The position numbers and the translations under genes are program-made. This document shows positions 37,768 to 47,275 of a stretch of 64,000 nucleotides of DNA, in pieces. The number at the start of each line of letters is the position of its first letter. Within the stretch, counting starts at the first letter, position 1. Under the pieces are notes generated by a model, which was given only the letters and a program-made list of their open reading frames with translations, ran no database searches and was not told where the DNA came from. Source of the stretch: Vreelandella halophila (GTDB lineage: Bacteria; Pseudomonadota; Gammaproteobacteria; Pseudomonadales; Oleiphilaceae); contig NZ_WMEX01000001.1 in assembly GCF_009856365.1 (NCBI RefSeq), positions 186,001 to 250,000 of the forward strand, in the 5' to 3' direction.

Positions 37768-39296
37768 GGGCCCTGCTGCGTGAGTTCGGTTACCTGCGGC
37801 TGTTGGCCGTACTGATCGCCTTCCTGCCATTTTTTGTGCTGCCCGCCCTGGGCGTGGTCTGGCTATGGCATTCCGGCCAGCTTCTGGTCTGGTTCCTGGT
37901 TACGGCGGGCTGTGGCTTCCTCGGGTATGGACTGCACTGGCTCTCGAGGCTGTACAGCCGCAGCCAGCTGCCGCCCGCCACGGGCCCCGAAGCCCACTGG
38001 CCTCCGGACTCCCATGAGGCCTGGCAGCACGTTGAGGCTCGCGCCAGCGAGGCTACACCGGAACAGTATCCGCTCAGCGACGCCACCGGACTCTTCCGAC
38101 TGGGCCGAGATACCGTGGAGGATGTGGCCCGCCATTACCATCCGCACCGCGAACGCCCCCTGTTGGAGCTGACCGTTCCGCACATGCTGCTGATCATTGA
38201 GCGGGCCAGCCGCGAGCTGCGGGCGGACATTGTCGATCACGTGCCGCTCAGCCATCGGCTGACCCTGGGCAGCATGGCCAGGCTGCGACGCTGGCGGGAT
38301 ACGGCGGTGCGCCTGGAGGGACTGTATCGGCTGGGGCATGCGGCGGTGGACCCGACCAGTGTGGTGTTCCGCGAACTGCGTCGTGATCTGGGCAACCGGG
38401 TACTGGGTTACGGTTCGGAGCAGGTCCAGACCTGGTTGTTGCGTGAATACATCCGCAAGGTGGGCTATTACGCCATCGAGCTCTACAGCGGCCGTTTGCT
38501 GCTGGCGTCGGAAACACCCGTGGAATCGGTGACGCGGGCCTCTCAGCTGCAGCAGCAGGAGAGTGAAGGCCGCCCGGAATCGTCGGAACCGCTGAGGATC
38601 CTTCTGCTGGGTCGCGCCAATAGTGGCCGCTCCAGCCTGGTCAACGCGCTGGAGGGCGAACCGGTGGCGGCGGTGGACAGCGCTGCTGGAACCACCGGCG
38701 CCATTGAGGCCTACAGCTGGGGCAGCAGTGACGGCGATGAGGTGCTGCTGATTGACACCCCGGGAGTGGAAGGCGAGGCCCTTGATACCGCAACCCTGCG
38801 CCGCGAGGTACTGGGGGCGGATCTGGTGTTGTGGGTGACGCCGGCACTGCGCGCCGACCGTGAGGGTGAGCGGGCGGTACTGGAGCGCATACGCGACTGG
38901 TTCCGTGAGGATCCCTCCCGGCGCCCACCGCCGCTGATCGGCGTGGTGACAGGGGTGGACGCGGTCCGTCCTGCCCGTGAATGGGCGCCGCCCTATACGC
39001 TGGCCGAACCGGCGACGCCCAAGGCCCGCAACATTGTCGCCGCCGTGGAGGCGGTGGGTGGCGAGCTTGAGTTCGACGCCCGGCACCGGGTGGGCGTCAG
39101 TCTCAGCGGTGACGCGCCTTTCAACGTGACCCCGGGGCTGGTGGGGCTCATGGAGGGCCAGCTGGACGAGGCCCGGCGGATCCGGCTTCTGAGGTGCCTG
39201 CGCGAGCGCCGGCGGGACGAGACCTGGCGTTATCTCTGGCGGCAGGTTCGTAATGCCGGGCAGACGGCGCTTGCAAAGGCCCGTGAACGTCACTGA
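37764..39296 (+). CDS. Membrane-anchored GTPase with arginine in the P-loop
   Basis: Protein of 510 aa. Two N-terminal helices (about 12-32 and 38-58) anchor a helical region (about 90-260), followed by a GTPase domain: G1 LLLGRANSGRSSLVNAL near residues 282-293, G3 LLIDTPGVEGEAL, and G4-like VVTGVDAV. The invariant P-loop lysine is arginine (Arg289, codon CGC at 38628-38630), which in most GTPases cripples hydrolysis or binding. It is translationally coupled to the normal-looking GTPase upstream, so a catalytic/regulatory pair is plausible. The family resembles HSR1/Era-type proteins found with DUF697 partners. Confidence 0.8.
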   Translation: MRALLREFGYLRLLAVLIAFLPFFVLPALGVVWLWHSGQLLVWFLVTAGCGFLGYGLHWLSRLYSRSQLPPATGPEAHWPPDSHEAWQHVEARASEATPEQYPLSDATGLFRLGRDTVEDVARHYHPHRERPLLELTVPHMLLIIERASRELRADIVDHVPLSHRLTLGSMARLRRWRDTAVRLEGLYRLGHAAVDPTSVVFRELRRDLGNRVLGYGSEQVQTWLLREYIRKVGYYAIELYSGRLLLASETPVESVTRASQLQQQESEGRPESSEPLRILLLGRANSGRSSLVNALEGEPVAAVDSAAGTTGAIEAYSWGSSDGDEVLLIDTPGVEGEALDTATLRREVLGADLVLWVTPALRADREGERAVLERIRDWFREDPSRRPPPLIGVVTGVDAVRPAREWAPPYTLAEPATPKARNIVAAVEAVGGELEFDARHRVGVSLSGDAPFNVTPGLVGLMEGQLDEARRIRLLRCLRERRRDETWRYLWRQVRNAGQTALAKARERH

Positions 39297-39386
39297 ACGG
39301 GATCATGCGAATCGAGGCGCTTTCTATGAACCCGCCCCGGGACGTACCATTCACGCCAGTGTTTCGCTGACCTTCCAGGCACCCTG

Positions 39387-40724
39387 ATGGACGCACAGAC
39401 CCGCGCCCCGCGCCGTGAGATCTTCGGCTGGGCGATGTTCGACTTCGCCAACCAGGCCTACACGCTGCTGATCATCACAGTGGTGTTCGGGGACCTGTTC
39501 ACCCGTGTGATCGTCGGCGACGGCCCTGACTACCGGTTGGGGAACTTCCTCTGGAGCCTGGCGCTGGCAGTCAGCTATGGGCTGGTGGTGGTAGCCAATC
39601 CGGTCTGCGGCGCCGTCATGGATTACACCCGTTCACGCAAGCGCTTCCTGTTTGCCAGCTACCTTGTGACCGTGGTGGCGACCGGCCTGCTGTACTTCGT
39701 GGAACCGGGCTGGATCACCATCGCCATGGTGCTGATCATCATCTCCAATTTCGCCTACGCCATCGGCGAGGGCTTCATCTCGAGTTTCCTGCCGGATCTG
39801 GGCCCGCGCGAGGCACTGGGCTGGATCTCGGGGCTGGGGTGGAGTCTGGGCTACATCGGCGGGCTGGTGGCGACGGCCTTTACTCTCGCCTTTCTGGGGG
39901 AGGTTACGGCGGAAAACTACGACACCATCCGCTGGGTCGGGCCCTTTGCGGCGGTGTTCTTCCTGATCGCGGCGATTCCCACCTTCCTCTGGGTGCGCGA
40001 GCGCGGCGACGCCCGTGTGGTGCCCGAGGGCTGGTCGCTGACCCGGCTGGGCATCAACCGCCTTCTGGCCACAGCGCGGGTGGTGAACCAGTTCGGGGAC
40101 CTGCGCTGGCTGCTGGTCTCGATCTTCTTCTCAATGGCCGGGATCTACATCATCGTCAGCTTCTCGTTCATCTACGGCTCCCAGGTGATCGGCTGGGACG
40201 AGGCCACGCGTACGCTGATGTTCATCACCGTCCAGATCACCGCCGCCATTGGCGCGCTGCTGTTCGGCTGGCTCCAGGGCCACTGGGGCGCGCGCCGGAC
40301 CTACCTCATCACGCTCTGGCTCTGGGTGGTGGCCATACTGGCCATCTGGCAGACCCCCAACATGACCCTGCTGCTTGAGCGGTTGGCCGGACTGAGCTTC
40401 GAGGCCCAGGAGGTGTTCCTGGTGGCCGGAGTTCTGGCCGGGCTCAGCCTGGGCTCGGCCCAGTCCGCCGGCAGGGCACTGGTGGGCGTGCTCACGCCCA
40501 CGGGCAAGGCGGCGGAGTTCTTCGGTTTCTGGGGTACCGCCTCCAAGCTGGCGGCCATTGTCGGTATCCTGGGTCTGGGGCTGATCCAGTGGGCGCTGGG
40601 ACTGGCGGATGCCATTCTGTTCTGCCTGGTGCTGTTCGTGCTGGCCATGGTGACAGTGCTGCCGGTGAATGAGGGTCGGGGGCAGGATGTGGCCGAAAAC
40701 TGGCGGGAGTCGGAATCCGGATGA
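39387..40724 (+). CDS. MFS transporter, UMF1 family
   Basis: Twelve-helix permease, 445 aa, matching the UMF1 group (named for yeast Atg22-like proteins). Seen: EIFGWAMFDFANQAYTLLII at the N-terminus, MDYTRSRKRFLFASYLVTVV between helices, and LGWISGLGWSLGYIGGLVA. The substrate is unknown; Atg22 exports amino acids from yeast vacuoles, which is only a hint. It starts 90 bases after the GTPase pair and precedes a small methyltransferase gene. Confidence 0.9.
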   Translation: MDAQTRAPRREIFGWAMFDFANQAYTLLIITVVFGDLFTRVIVGDGPDYRLGNFLWSLALAVSYGLVVVANPVCGAVMDYTRSRKRFLFASYLVTVVATGLLYFVEPGWITIAMVLIIISNFAYAIGEGFISSFLPDLGPREALGWISGLGWSLGYIGGLVATAFTLAFLGEVTAENYDTIRWVGPFAAVFFLIAAIPTFLWVRERGDARVVPEGWSLTRLGINRLLATARVVNQFGDLRWLLVSIFFSMAGIYIIVSFSFIYGSQVIGWDEATRTLMFITVQITAAIGALLFGWLQGHWGARRTYLITLWLWVVAILAIWQTPNMTLLLERLAGLSFEAQEVFLVAGVLAGLSLGSAQSAGRALVGVLTPTGKAAEFFGFWGTASKLAAIVGILGLGLIQWALGLADAILFCLVLFVLAMVTVLPVNEGRGQDVAENWRESESG

Positions 40725-40761
40725 GTGCTGAGCTTTATATGAAGCGGGGAGCGGCCGTTCC

Positions 40762-41295
40762 GTGGAGATAGCGGCTCTGGTGGTGCTTGCCGTGGTGCTG
40801 GTGGTGGGGGCGTCCATCCTGTGGTCGACCCTTCGCACGGGCATGCCGCCGATGCCCAGTCTGGGCCGGGCACCGAAAGCGATGCTGGAACTGGTCCCTG
40901 AGCAGCCAGACGGCGCCATCGTGGACATGGGGTCGGGCTGGGGCACGCTTGCCATCCACTTTGCACGGCGCTTCCCGCGGACCCGGGTGGTCGGCTACGA
41001 GGTGTCGTTCTTTCCCTGGCTTGTGTCCGTATTACTGGCGCGGCTGATGCGGCTGGATAATCTTGTGTTTTACAGGCGGGATTTCCGGCAGGCTGATCTT
41101 GAGGGCGTCGAGGTGCTTCTGTGCTATCTGATGCCAGAGGGCATGCAGGCGGTACAGCAGCGGCTGGAGCGAGATCCGGGGTCGGTGCGCTGGGTGATCA
41201 GCCACTGCTTTGCCCTGCGTGGACGTGAGCCCGAGACGGTCAGCGAGCTCCCGGATCTCTACGCCACGCGGGTCTACCGCTATCGTTACCAGTAG
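40762..41295 (+). CDS. Membrane-tethered class I SAM-dependent methyltransferase
   Basis: Protein of 177 aa. One N-terminal helix (IAALVVLAVVLVVGASILW) is followed by a compact Rossmann methyltransferase with motif I AIVDMGSGWGTLAIHFARR near residue 54 and acidic residue GYEVS in motif II. GTG start at 40762. The substrate is unknown; similar small proteins with one helix are common and unassigned. It converges on the next gene with a 10-base overlap of 3' ends. Confidence 0.82.
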   Translation: MEIAALVVLAVVLVVGASILWSTLRTGMPPMPSLGRAPKAMLELVPEQPDGAIVDMGSGWGTLAIHFARRFPRTRVVGYEVSFFPWLVSVLLARLMRLDNLVFYRRDFRQADLEGVEVLLCYLMPEGMQAVQQRLERDPGSVRWVISHCFALRGREPETVSELPDLYATRVYRYRYQ

Positions 41296-41741
41296 CGCCC
41301 GCCGGTGGCGATGACCACTACGATCAGGCCGATGACCAGGTTGATGGCCACGAACTTGCGGATCTGGCCGACCCGGCGCTTGCCTTCCTCGATGTCGCCA
41401 CTGTCTACGGCCTGCTTGAGGCGCTTGTAGGGAGCGAAGAAGATGTGCAGGAACAGCAGCATCATCAGCAGGCCGAGCCCGTGCATCATGTGGATGTGCC
41501 AGTTGACGCTGCCCATGCCGCCGTAGGCGTGGATCAGGCCGTAACCGGTGACCAGCAGGATGCCCACCGCGGCCCAGACCCAGCGGAAGAACAGCGACAG
41601 GGCGTGGCACCACAGCAGCGGGCGCTGGGAGGGATCCACCACCCGCACCACGGCCGGGCGCATGGCCATATAGGCGAAGAACATGCCACCCACCCAGATC
41701 ACGGCGGCAAGGGCATGCAGAGAGAGAGACAGTCCGGTCAT
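41286..41741 (-). CDS. CopD-like four-helix membrane protein
   Basis: Protein of 151 aa with four membrane helices: LSLHALAAVIWVGGMFFAYM, a helix at WAAVGILLVTGYGLIHAYG, HMMHGLGLLMMLLFLHIFF, and AINLVIGLIVVVIATGGRYW. Conserved-looking histidines (His9, HIHMMH, LHIFF) sit near helix ends, as in CopD-family and other heme or copper-binding membrane proteins. Metal or heme binding is inference. It overlaps the pbpG stop... its start overlaps the pbpG end by four bases, so the pair is one transcript. Confidence 0.75.
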   Translation of the reverse strand: MTGLSLSLHALAAVIWVGGMFFAYMAMRPAVVRVVDPSQRPLLWCHALSLFFRWVWAAVGILLVTGYGLIHAYGGMGSVNWHIHMMHGLGLLMMLLFLHIFFAPYKRLKQAVDSGDIEEGKRRVGQIRKFVAINLVIGLIVVVIATGGRYW

Positions 41742-42694
41742 TGCGCGGTCTCCATTGAGTTCTTGTGGGTGTTTTCGGCGGTCTGGGTCTCGCGGGCCCT
41801 GAGGGCCTGGACCTGTCTGCGTTCATAGCGTTTGGCGGCACCGGCAATGGCGCCGCTTTTGCCCGTCCGGATCCAGCGCCGCACGCGCCCGGCGTCGCCC
41901 AGCGGGGTGTGTTTCCCAAAGGAATTCAGGAACACCATGCCCACCGGGCGGTCATCCACCCGGGTCACCATCATCAGGCAGCGCCCGGCGTCGTTCAGGT
42001 AGCCGGTCTTCGTCAGGCGCACCGGCCAGCCCCGGCGGTGCACCAGAACGTTGGTGTTGCCGTAGCGCAGCTGGTAGCGCGGGCTGCGGAAGTGCACGGT
42101 ATGATAACGCGTGGTTGACAGCTCGCGCAGGGTCTCATTTTTCCAGGCCGCACGCATCAGCCGTGTCAGGTCCGCGGCCGTGGACTGGTTCTTCGACGAC
42201 AGCCCGGCCGGGTCCACGAACCGGCTGTTGTTCATGCCGAGCAGAGTGGCTTTGCGATTCATTGCCTCGATGAAGGCATCGTAGCCGCCGGGGTGATGGC
42301 GCGCCAGCTGATGGGCCGCCAGGTTTTCGGAAGACATCAGCGCGATGCGCAACAGATCCCGGCGCGTGGCTTCGGAATTGATGCGGATGCGGGAGTAGGC
42401 GTTGACCGGGGCCGGGCGGTCCCGCTCCAGGATGGTGAGGTATTCATCCAGTGGCTCGTCGGATTCCAGGACCACCAGCGCGGTCATCACCTTGGTGATC
42501 GAGGCGATGGGAACCGGGGTCTGGGCATGTTTGCCATGGATCTGGGAGCCCGTCTCCAGGTCAACCACGGCTGAGTGAACGGAGGCGAGTTCCAGGTTCC
42601 GGGTGTCGAGTCCTTCGGTCAGCGGTGATGCACCCGCCCCTGCCGGAAGCAGGATGAGCAGGCAGAACAGCCAAGTCAGCCAGTGTCTTACCAT
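41738..42694 (-). CDS. pbpG: D-alanyl-D-alanine endopeptidase (PBP7 family)
   Basis: Serine peptidase of peptidoglycan, 318 aa with an N-terminal signal peptide (LFCLLILLPAGAGASPL), acting in the periplasm on DD-crosslinks. The three catalytic motifs are seen: SITK in PIASITKVMTALVVLES near residue 68, SEN in LMSSENLAAHQLA near residue 120, and KTG in LTKTGYLNDAGR. The last 50 residues are basic and dispensable-looking. Upstream of it are 61 bases, then the hrpB stop. Confidence 0.92.
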   Translation of the reverse strand: MVRHWLTWLFCLLILLPAGAGASPLTEGLDTRNLELASVHSAVVDLETGSQIHGKHAQTPVPIASITKVMTALVVLESDEPLDEYLTILERDRPAPVNAYSRIRINSEATRRDLLRIALMSSENLAAHQLARHHPGGYDAFIEAMNRKATLLGMNNSRFVDPAGLSSKNQSTAADLTRLMRAAWKNETLRELSTTRYHTVHFRSPRYQLRYGNTNVLVHRRGWPVRLTKTGYLNDAGRCLMMVTRVDDRPVGMVFLNSFGKHTPLGDAGRVRRWIRTGKSGAIAGAAKRYERRQVQALRARETQTAENTHKNSMETAQ

Positions 42695-42755
42695 CGGACC
42701 CCCTCCTCGTGAAAGACGTCATTGTTCCACACTGGGCGCCGGGGTGGAACCGGGT

Positions 42756-45095
42756 TCACTGTACCGTAACCACCTTGCTGGCGCGGCGGTAACGGATCTT
42801 CCAGCCCTTCCAACTGGGCAGTTCCCAGCGCTTCGGGGGCGTTTTCCGGGGGCCGTGGCGGTAGTCCAGGGTGATGCGCCGGGCGGTGGGTTCATAGGTT
42901 ACATCCATGACCAGATCCCCGAGCGAAATCCGGCGGGGGTAACGCCGGTCGAAGGTTTCGCGTTCCCATTCCGGAATGCCCTCAAAGGCGAGGTCCCCGG
43001 GCTCAAGCAGGCTCTCATCCCCGGGCTCCTCCACGCCCAGCGCCTGCAGACGCTGACAGAGCCACTGCTGGGCGGATTCCGGAACCTCGCCTTCCCCATG
43101 ACCCAGCGCCACGTACAGTGCCCACTGCTGGATATCCGCCTGGACCCTGTCGCCAACAGGGGTGAGCAGCTGGCCCTGGAGGATCAGTTCGGCGAGGGCG
43201 TTGCGCAGCTCCGAGCCAGCGGGGGTCGTATCCTCCGAGCTGACCACCCGGTTGGCGTAAAGGCGTTCGCGGCGAACCCGGGGCTCGCCATCCTCTAGGC
43301 GCATCTCCCCGAAGCGGACCTCGCCCAGGTCCAGCTCGTCCAGAATGGCCAGTGGCACCGGGGCCAGACAGGTGGCGATGGTGATGGTCTGGCGGTGGCC
43401 GCGCTTGCCGGGGGTGCTGTGCTCGTCCAGCACCAGTGCGGCCTCGGCGTCTTCCGGCAGCCTGGAGGCCTCATCCGGGAGAACCTCGCGGGCGTCGTTG
43501 CCCATGGCCTGGCGGCGCTTCTCGCGGCGGACAAAAACCAGCTCCGGAGCCGCACGGGCAATGGCCCGGCGCAGGTGGTCCGGGTTGCTGACCGGATCAT
43601 CGGGGATGCCCGGAAGGGCCAGGGCGTCCCGAATGCGCCCGGCAAGCTGGCGGGCTTCCTGGCGGGCCTGGTTGTTCACGCTCAGTGGCGCCGGTGGGCG
43701 GTTCCGCAACAGAGCGATCAGTGTGGTGGCGTCGCAGGGGTCGGGCAGCCAGTCGCCCAGGGCGCGGCGCTGGTCTTCCCTGTCCGGGAAGCGGAACAGG
43801 CGTGGGCGGGTGCTCAGTGCGGCCGTGAGATCCGCCATGGCGCCCTGGGTGTCGGCATCCGGCATGGCCGAGATCAGGTGCGCGAAGAAACTGTCGATGG
43901 GGAGCTGGAACAGGCGCTGGCCGTAGTCGGTCGCAACGCCGTCTTCATCCACGGCACCCATGCGCTGGAGCTGCTCGAGCGCCTTGCTGTGGGCTTTCTG
44001 CGGCAGTGGGTCAGGGAAGCTCAGGCAGTGAGCGGGGGCGTTGGCGCAGCCGGCGGCCAGCACCAGCTCGGTCAGCTCCTCACGCTGGATTTCCGGTGCG
44101 GTGGTGGCCTCCAGCGGTGCGCCGCGGCCCCAGAGGCGGATGGCCGTACCTGCTTCGGTGCGTCCAGCCCGGCCACTGCGCTGGTCCGCTGAGGCCTGGC
44201 TGATGGCGGCCAGGCTGAGCACAGTGCGGCCGTTGCGCTGGTGGGTGCGCCTCTCCAGGCCGGAGTCCACCACGGCGGTCACGCCGGGGATGGTCAGGGA
44301 GGTTTCGGCCACGTTGGTGGCCAGGATCACGCGCTGGCCACCGTCCTCGGCCAGTGCCGCTTTCTGGGATTCGGCGTCCACGGTGGCGTGCAGGGTGAGT
44401 ACCGGGACGCCGGGATCGACCAGGGCCTGCTCCGTATCACGGATTTCGCCCCGGCCCGGAAGGAACGCCAGCACTGGCCCGTGGGTCTCACTGAGCGCCC
44501 GCTTGATGGCCCGGGCCATCCGTTCCGCCAGATGTCGGCTTTCGGGCATCTGGCGTTCATCCTTTGCCTCATGCTGGAGGGTCACCGGGAACCGCCGCCC
44601 TTCCGCCTCGATCAATGGCGCCTGTAGATGGCGGGCTACGGCCTCCGCCGCGAAGGTCGCTGACGTGACAACGAGATGATGCTCGCCCTGGTGTTGAAGC
44701 AGAGCAAGCAGCAGGTCGGTGTCCCAGCGCCGTTCGTGGAATTCGTCCAGTACAACGGTCCGGAATCGCCGCAGTCCGCCTTCGCCCAGCCATCGCAGCG
44801 CCATGCCGGGGGTGGCGAAAACCAGTGGCGTGTCGCTGTTGCAGCGCACATCAAACCGAACGGCGTAGCCAATGCCCTCACCGAGGGCCGTCCCCTGTTG
44901 CCGGGCGAGGAAGCCAGCCAGTGCGGTGCAGGCTACCCGCCGGGGTTCGATCACCAGGGTGGCTCCCCGTTCGCAGGCCCACACGGGCAGGCGGGTGGAC
45001 TTGCCGGAGCCGGTGTCCGCGGTCACAACGGCGTGGCCCTGCTGCAGGGCTTCCATGAAGCGTGTACGGTGGGAGTCGATGGGTAGTGGATGCAT
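42756..45095 (-). CDS. hrpB: ATP-dependent RNA helicase HrpB
   Basis: DEAH-box helicase, 779 aa, near the family length. Seen: Walker A VVTADTGSGKSTRLPVW near residue 25, motif II as LDEFHERRWDTDLLLALL, motif III VTSATF, the C-terminal helicase motifs ILATNVAETSLTIPGV and QRSGRAGRTEAGTA, and the HrpB C-terminal domain (LDYRHGPRKTPPKRWELPSW was read within it). The ATG at 45095 (MHPLPIDSHRTRFMEAL) matches the family start; longer in-frame starts reach into the next promoter region. Cellular role is not established. Confidence 0.94.
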   Translation of the reverse strand: MHPLPIDSHRTRFMEALQQGHAVVTADTGSGKSTRLPVWACERGATLVIEPRRVACTALAGFLARQQGTALGEGIGYAVRFDVRCNSDTPLVFATPGMALRWLGEGGLRRFRTVVLDEFHERRWDTDLLLALLQHQGEHHLVVTSATFAAEAVARHLQAPLIEAEGRRFPVTLQHEAKDERQMPESRHLAERMARAIKRALSETHGPVLAFLPGRGEIRDTEQALVDPGVPVLTLHATVDAESQKAALAEDGGQRVILATNVAETSLTIPGVTAVVDSGLERRTHQRNGRTVLSLAAISQASADQRSGRAGRTEAGTAIRLWGRGAPLEATTAPEIQREELTELVLAAGCANAPAHCLSFPDPLPQKAHSKALEQLQRMGAVDEDGVATDYGQRLFQLPIDSFFAHLISAMPDADTQGAMADLTAALSTRPRLFRFPDREDQRRALGDWLPDPCDATTLIALLRNRPPAPLSVNNQARQEARQLAGRIRDALALPGIPDDPVSNPDHLRRAIARAAPELVFVRREKRRQAMGNDAREVLPDEASRLPEDAEAALVLDEHSTPGKRGHRQTITIATCLAPVPLAILDELDLGEVRFGEMRLEDGEPRVRRERLYANRVVSSEDTTPAGSELRNALAELILQGQLLTPVGDRVQADIQQWALYVALGHGEGEVPESAQQWLCQRLQALGVEEPGDESLLEPGDLAFEGIPEWERETFDRRYPRRISLGDLVMDVTYEPTARRITLDYRHGPRKTPPKRWELPSWKGWKIRYRRASKVVTVQ

Positions 45096-45202
45096 TCGGT
45101 TGCAGTCGAGCGCTGTATGCCGGTTCAATGGGCTAGGTAGTAATGCGACTCCCATTCTAACAGTGGCTGGCCTAATGTGGCGGCAAAAGGGGGGCGCCTG
45201 GA

Positions 45203-47191
45203 GTGCACGGAGCTGAACATGAACCCGAAAGGCAGTATGACGGCGCCCCAGAGGCGCTGGTGACGACACTCGACGCGGCCATCAGCCGCCTTGCTGAGGT
45301 CAATGCCGTTGAAGGCGTCTCGCCGGTTTTCGAGGTGATTGAGGCCGCACAGCCCCTGATGTTCAGTCCCGGAGGCCTGGAGACGCTCTACGAGCGCGTG
45401 CCCGCCATTGAGAGCGCGGGGTTTTTTGGCGGCAGTGATTGGGACTATCCCCAGACGCTGGTGCCCTCACTGGCCGTGCGCACGGTGCGTTACGGCGAAC
45501 CCACCGCAACGCTGGTGGAGAGTCTGAGCCAGATTCGGCTTCTGGCGGTAGCGAAAGGCGATTACATCCATCCGTCGATTTCGGCGGAACACGCCCACCA
45601 CTTTCTCGCCCAGGTCCTGGCCATGAATCTGGATCTGGTGGTCAGCGATCTGCAGGAAAGCGACCGGCTTCGGCCCAATGAGCTGGGTTACGCGGTTCAG
45701 AATCTCTATCACTACCTGCTCCGGCACCTGGGCTACGAGAATCTTCTGGAGCATCTGGTGGCTGAAGTCTGGCGGATTCTGGAACAGCGCCCGGTCCAGG
45801 TGGAGGGCGTCAAACAGATGGTGACGCAGATCGCGGTTTGCGTGCAGAAACCGGATGCACTGGGCAGTGAGGTTGGCGACGACGCGCTGCAACTGATCAA
45901 CGCCGTGTTCAGCCCCACCGAAGCGTGCCGTGAAGATCCCGGTTTCGAGGTCTATTCGGAACGGCTGGCGGACATGGACGACGCCGCCCTGTTGCAGGAG
46001 GCCATCGCCTTTGCCCAGGCCATGCACAGCACTGGGCTGGTGTCGGCCTACATGCCGGTGTTTATACGCTACCTGCGGGGCCGCTGGAACGCCCTGATTC
46101 CGACAGCTTTGGGCCTGAGTTACACGGGTGCCGACGCGTTTCACTGCTACCCGGCATTGATCCACACCCTGATTGATGAGGCTGTGTTTCCCGAGACCAG
46201 CCAGTGTGCCTATGGCCTGGCCATGATGCTTGAGCGGGGTATTCTCTATGCGCCTCCGGTAGCCCCCTCCCTGTGGCGCCAGATACGGCTGTCCCTCTGT
46301 GACGCGGCCGCCCGGAAGATGGTGGCGGTTTTTGGCAGCGCCCGCTCACCGGCGTGTTTTCTGCTTGCCGACGTGCTCAATGTGCTTGGACGTCCGCTGG
46401 GCGTAGGGCAGGGGAACTATCCCACCTGCCAGTCGACCCGCGCCCTGTCCATGTGGGCGTACAGCATGCCGGAGGAACTGCTTCGGATCCTGGCCTGGGC
46501 GGCTCGCGACGACGAGGTGGTGATGCGCTTTGAAGGCAACAGTGTTTCGTCGCGGGAGCTGGGCGCCGGCCTGGCCGCCGAGCCCCCGGTGGATGTGGAT
46601 GCCGTGTCGCTGCTGACCGTGCCACACCTGGATCGCATCTACTTCGAGATGGGGCGTCGCAGCGCCGGGCGCGGAGAGGACCCGCATAAATGGGTCAACG
46701 CCGAATTCCACGGTGATCGTGTGGGTCACGGATTCCGTATAGCGGTGGATGTGTTCACCGGCGGCCTGAAGGACTTTGAAGGGTTTATCCGCGACTTTTA
46801 CGCGGCTTACCACCCCTTCTACAACGGCAATATTCCGGTCATCAATCCACAGCCTGCCGGTATTGCGGTCACCGACAGTGCCACGCGCTTTCTCGGCTGG
46901 CACGCGATCACCATCCAGCGGCTTGCGCTGGATACAGATAAGACCATGCGCGTCTATTTTTTCAACCCGAATAACGACAGCGGGCAGAACTGGGGCCAGG
47001 CTATTGTGACCTCGACCCAGGGCCACGGCGAGCTCTATGGTGAAGCCTCGCTGCCGGTGGCCGAGTTCGCGTCACGACTGTACGTGTTTCACTACGACCC
47101 TCTTGAGAAGGGCGAACCGAACGATATTCCAGCCGATGAAGTCAATCGGGCCATGCAATTGGCCCAAACGAGTTGGGCCCAAGGGCGTTAG
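45203..47191 (+). CDS. Unknown 662-aa protein, possibly a papain-like cysteine peptidase or transamidase
   Basis: I do not recognise the family. The first 380 residues are helical and look like a scaffold (repeated short helices, no membrane segment or signal peptide). The C-terminal third has a run of conserved-looking motifs: GQGNYPTCQSTRALSMWAY with Cys409, VNAEFHGDRVGHGFRIAVD with His503 and His509, and YFFNPNNDSGQNWGQ with Asn588 and Asp592, in the Cys-His-Asn/Asp order of papain-like enzymes. GTG start at 45203 behind a purine-rich stretch. The ATP-grasp gene follows after 84 bases on the same strand. Catalytic function is inference. Confidence 0.65.
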   Translation: MHGAEHEPERQYDGAPEALVTTLDAAISRLAEVNAVEGVSPVFEVIEAAQPLMFSPGGLETLYERVPAIESAGFFGGSDWDYPQTLVPSLAVRTVRYGEPTATLVESLSQIRLLAVAKGDYIHPSISAEHAHHFLAQVLAMNLDLVVSDLQESDRLRPNELGYAVQNLYHYLLRHLGYENLLEHLVAEVWRILEQRPVQVEGVKQMVTQIAVCVQKPDALGSEVGDDALQLINAVFSPTEACREDPGFEVYSERLADMDDAALLQEAIAFAQAMHSTGLVSAYMPVFIRYLRGRWNALIPTALGLSYTGADAFHCYPALIHTLIDEAVFPETSQCAYGLAMMLERGILYAPPVAPSLWRQIRLSLCDAAARKMVAVFGSARSPACFLLADVLNVLGRPLGVGQGNYPTCQSTRALSMWAYSMPEELLRILAWAARDDEVVMRFEGNSVSSRELGAGLAAEPPVDVDAVSLLTVPHLDRIYFEMGRRSAGRGEDPHKWVNAEFHGDRVGHGFRIAVDVFTGGLKDFEGFIRDFYAAYHPFYNGNIPVINPQPAGIAVTDSATRFLGWHAITIQRLALDTDKTMRVYFFNPNNDSGQNWGQAIVTSTQGHGELYGEASLPVAEFASRLYVFHYDPLEKGEPNDIPADEVNRAMQLAQTSWAQGR

Positions 47192-47275
47192 CTGACCCCA
47201 TAAGCCTGCTTGTCGAATGCTGGCGCTGCCAATCCTGGCGTCAGCTTCTTGCGCAAAGCAAAAGGAGAATAATGT

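Noticed and set aside
36580-39293. Two long minus-strand frames (416 and 476 codons) opposite the GTPase pair
   Set aside because: No domains, and the plus-strand GTPase motifs are clear; these are shadows.
40740-40761. Short repeat near the methyltransferase start as a terminator
   Set aside because: No paired arms long enough; it is an ordinary leader.
45096-45202. Operator-like element between hrpB and the 662-aa protein gene
   Set aside because: Read on both strands, but no inverted or direct repeat of useful length was found; it must hold promoters, which cannot be placed.
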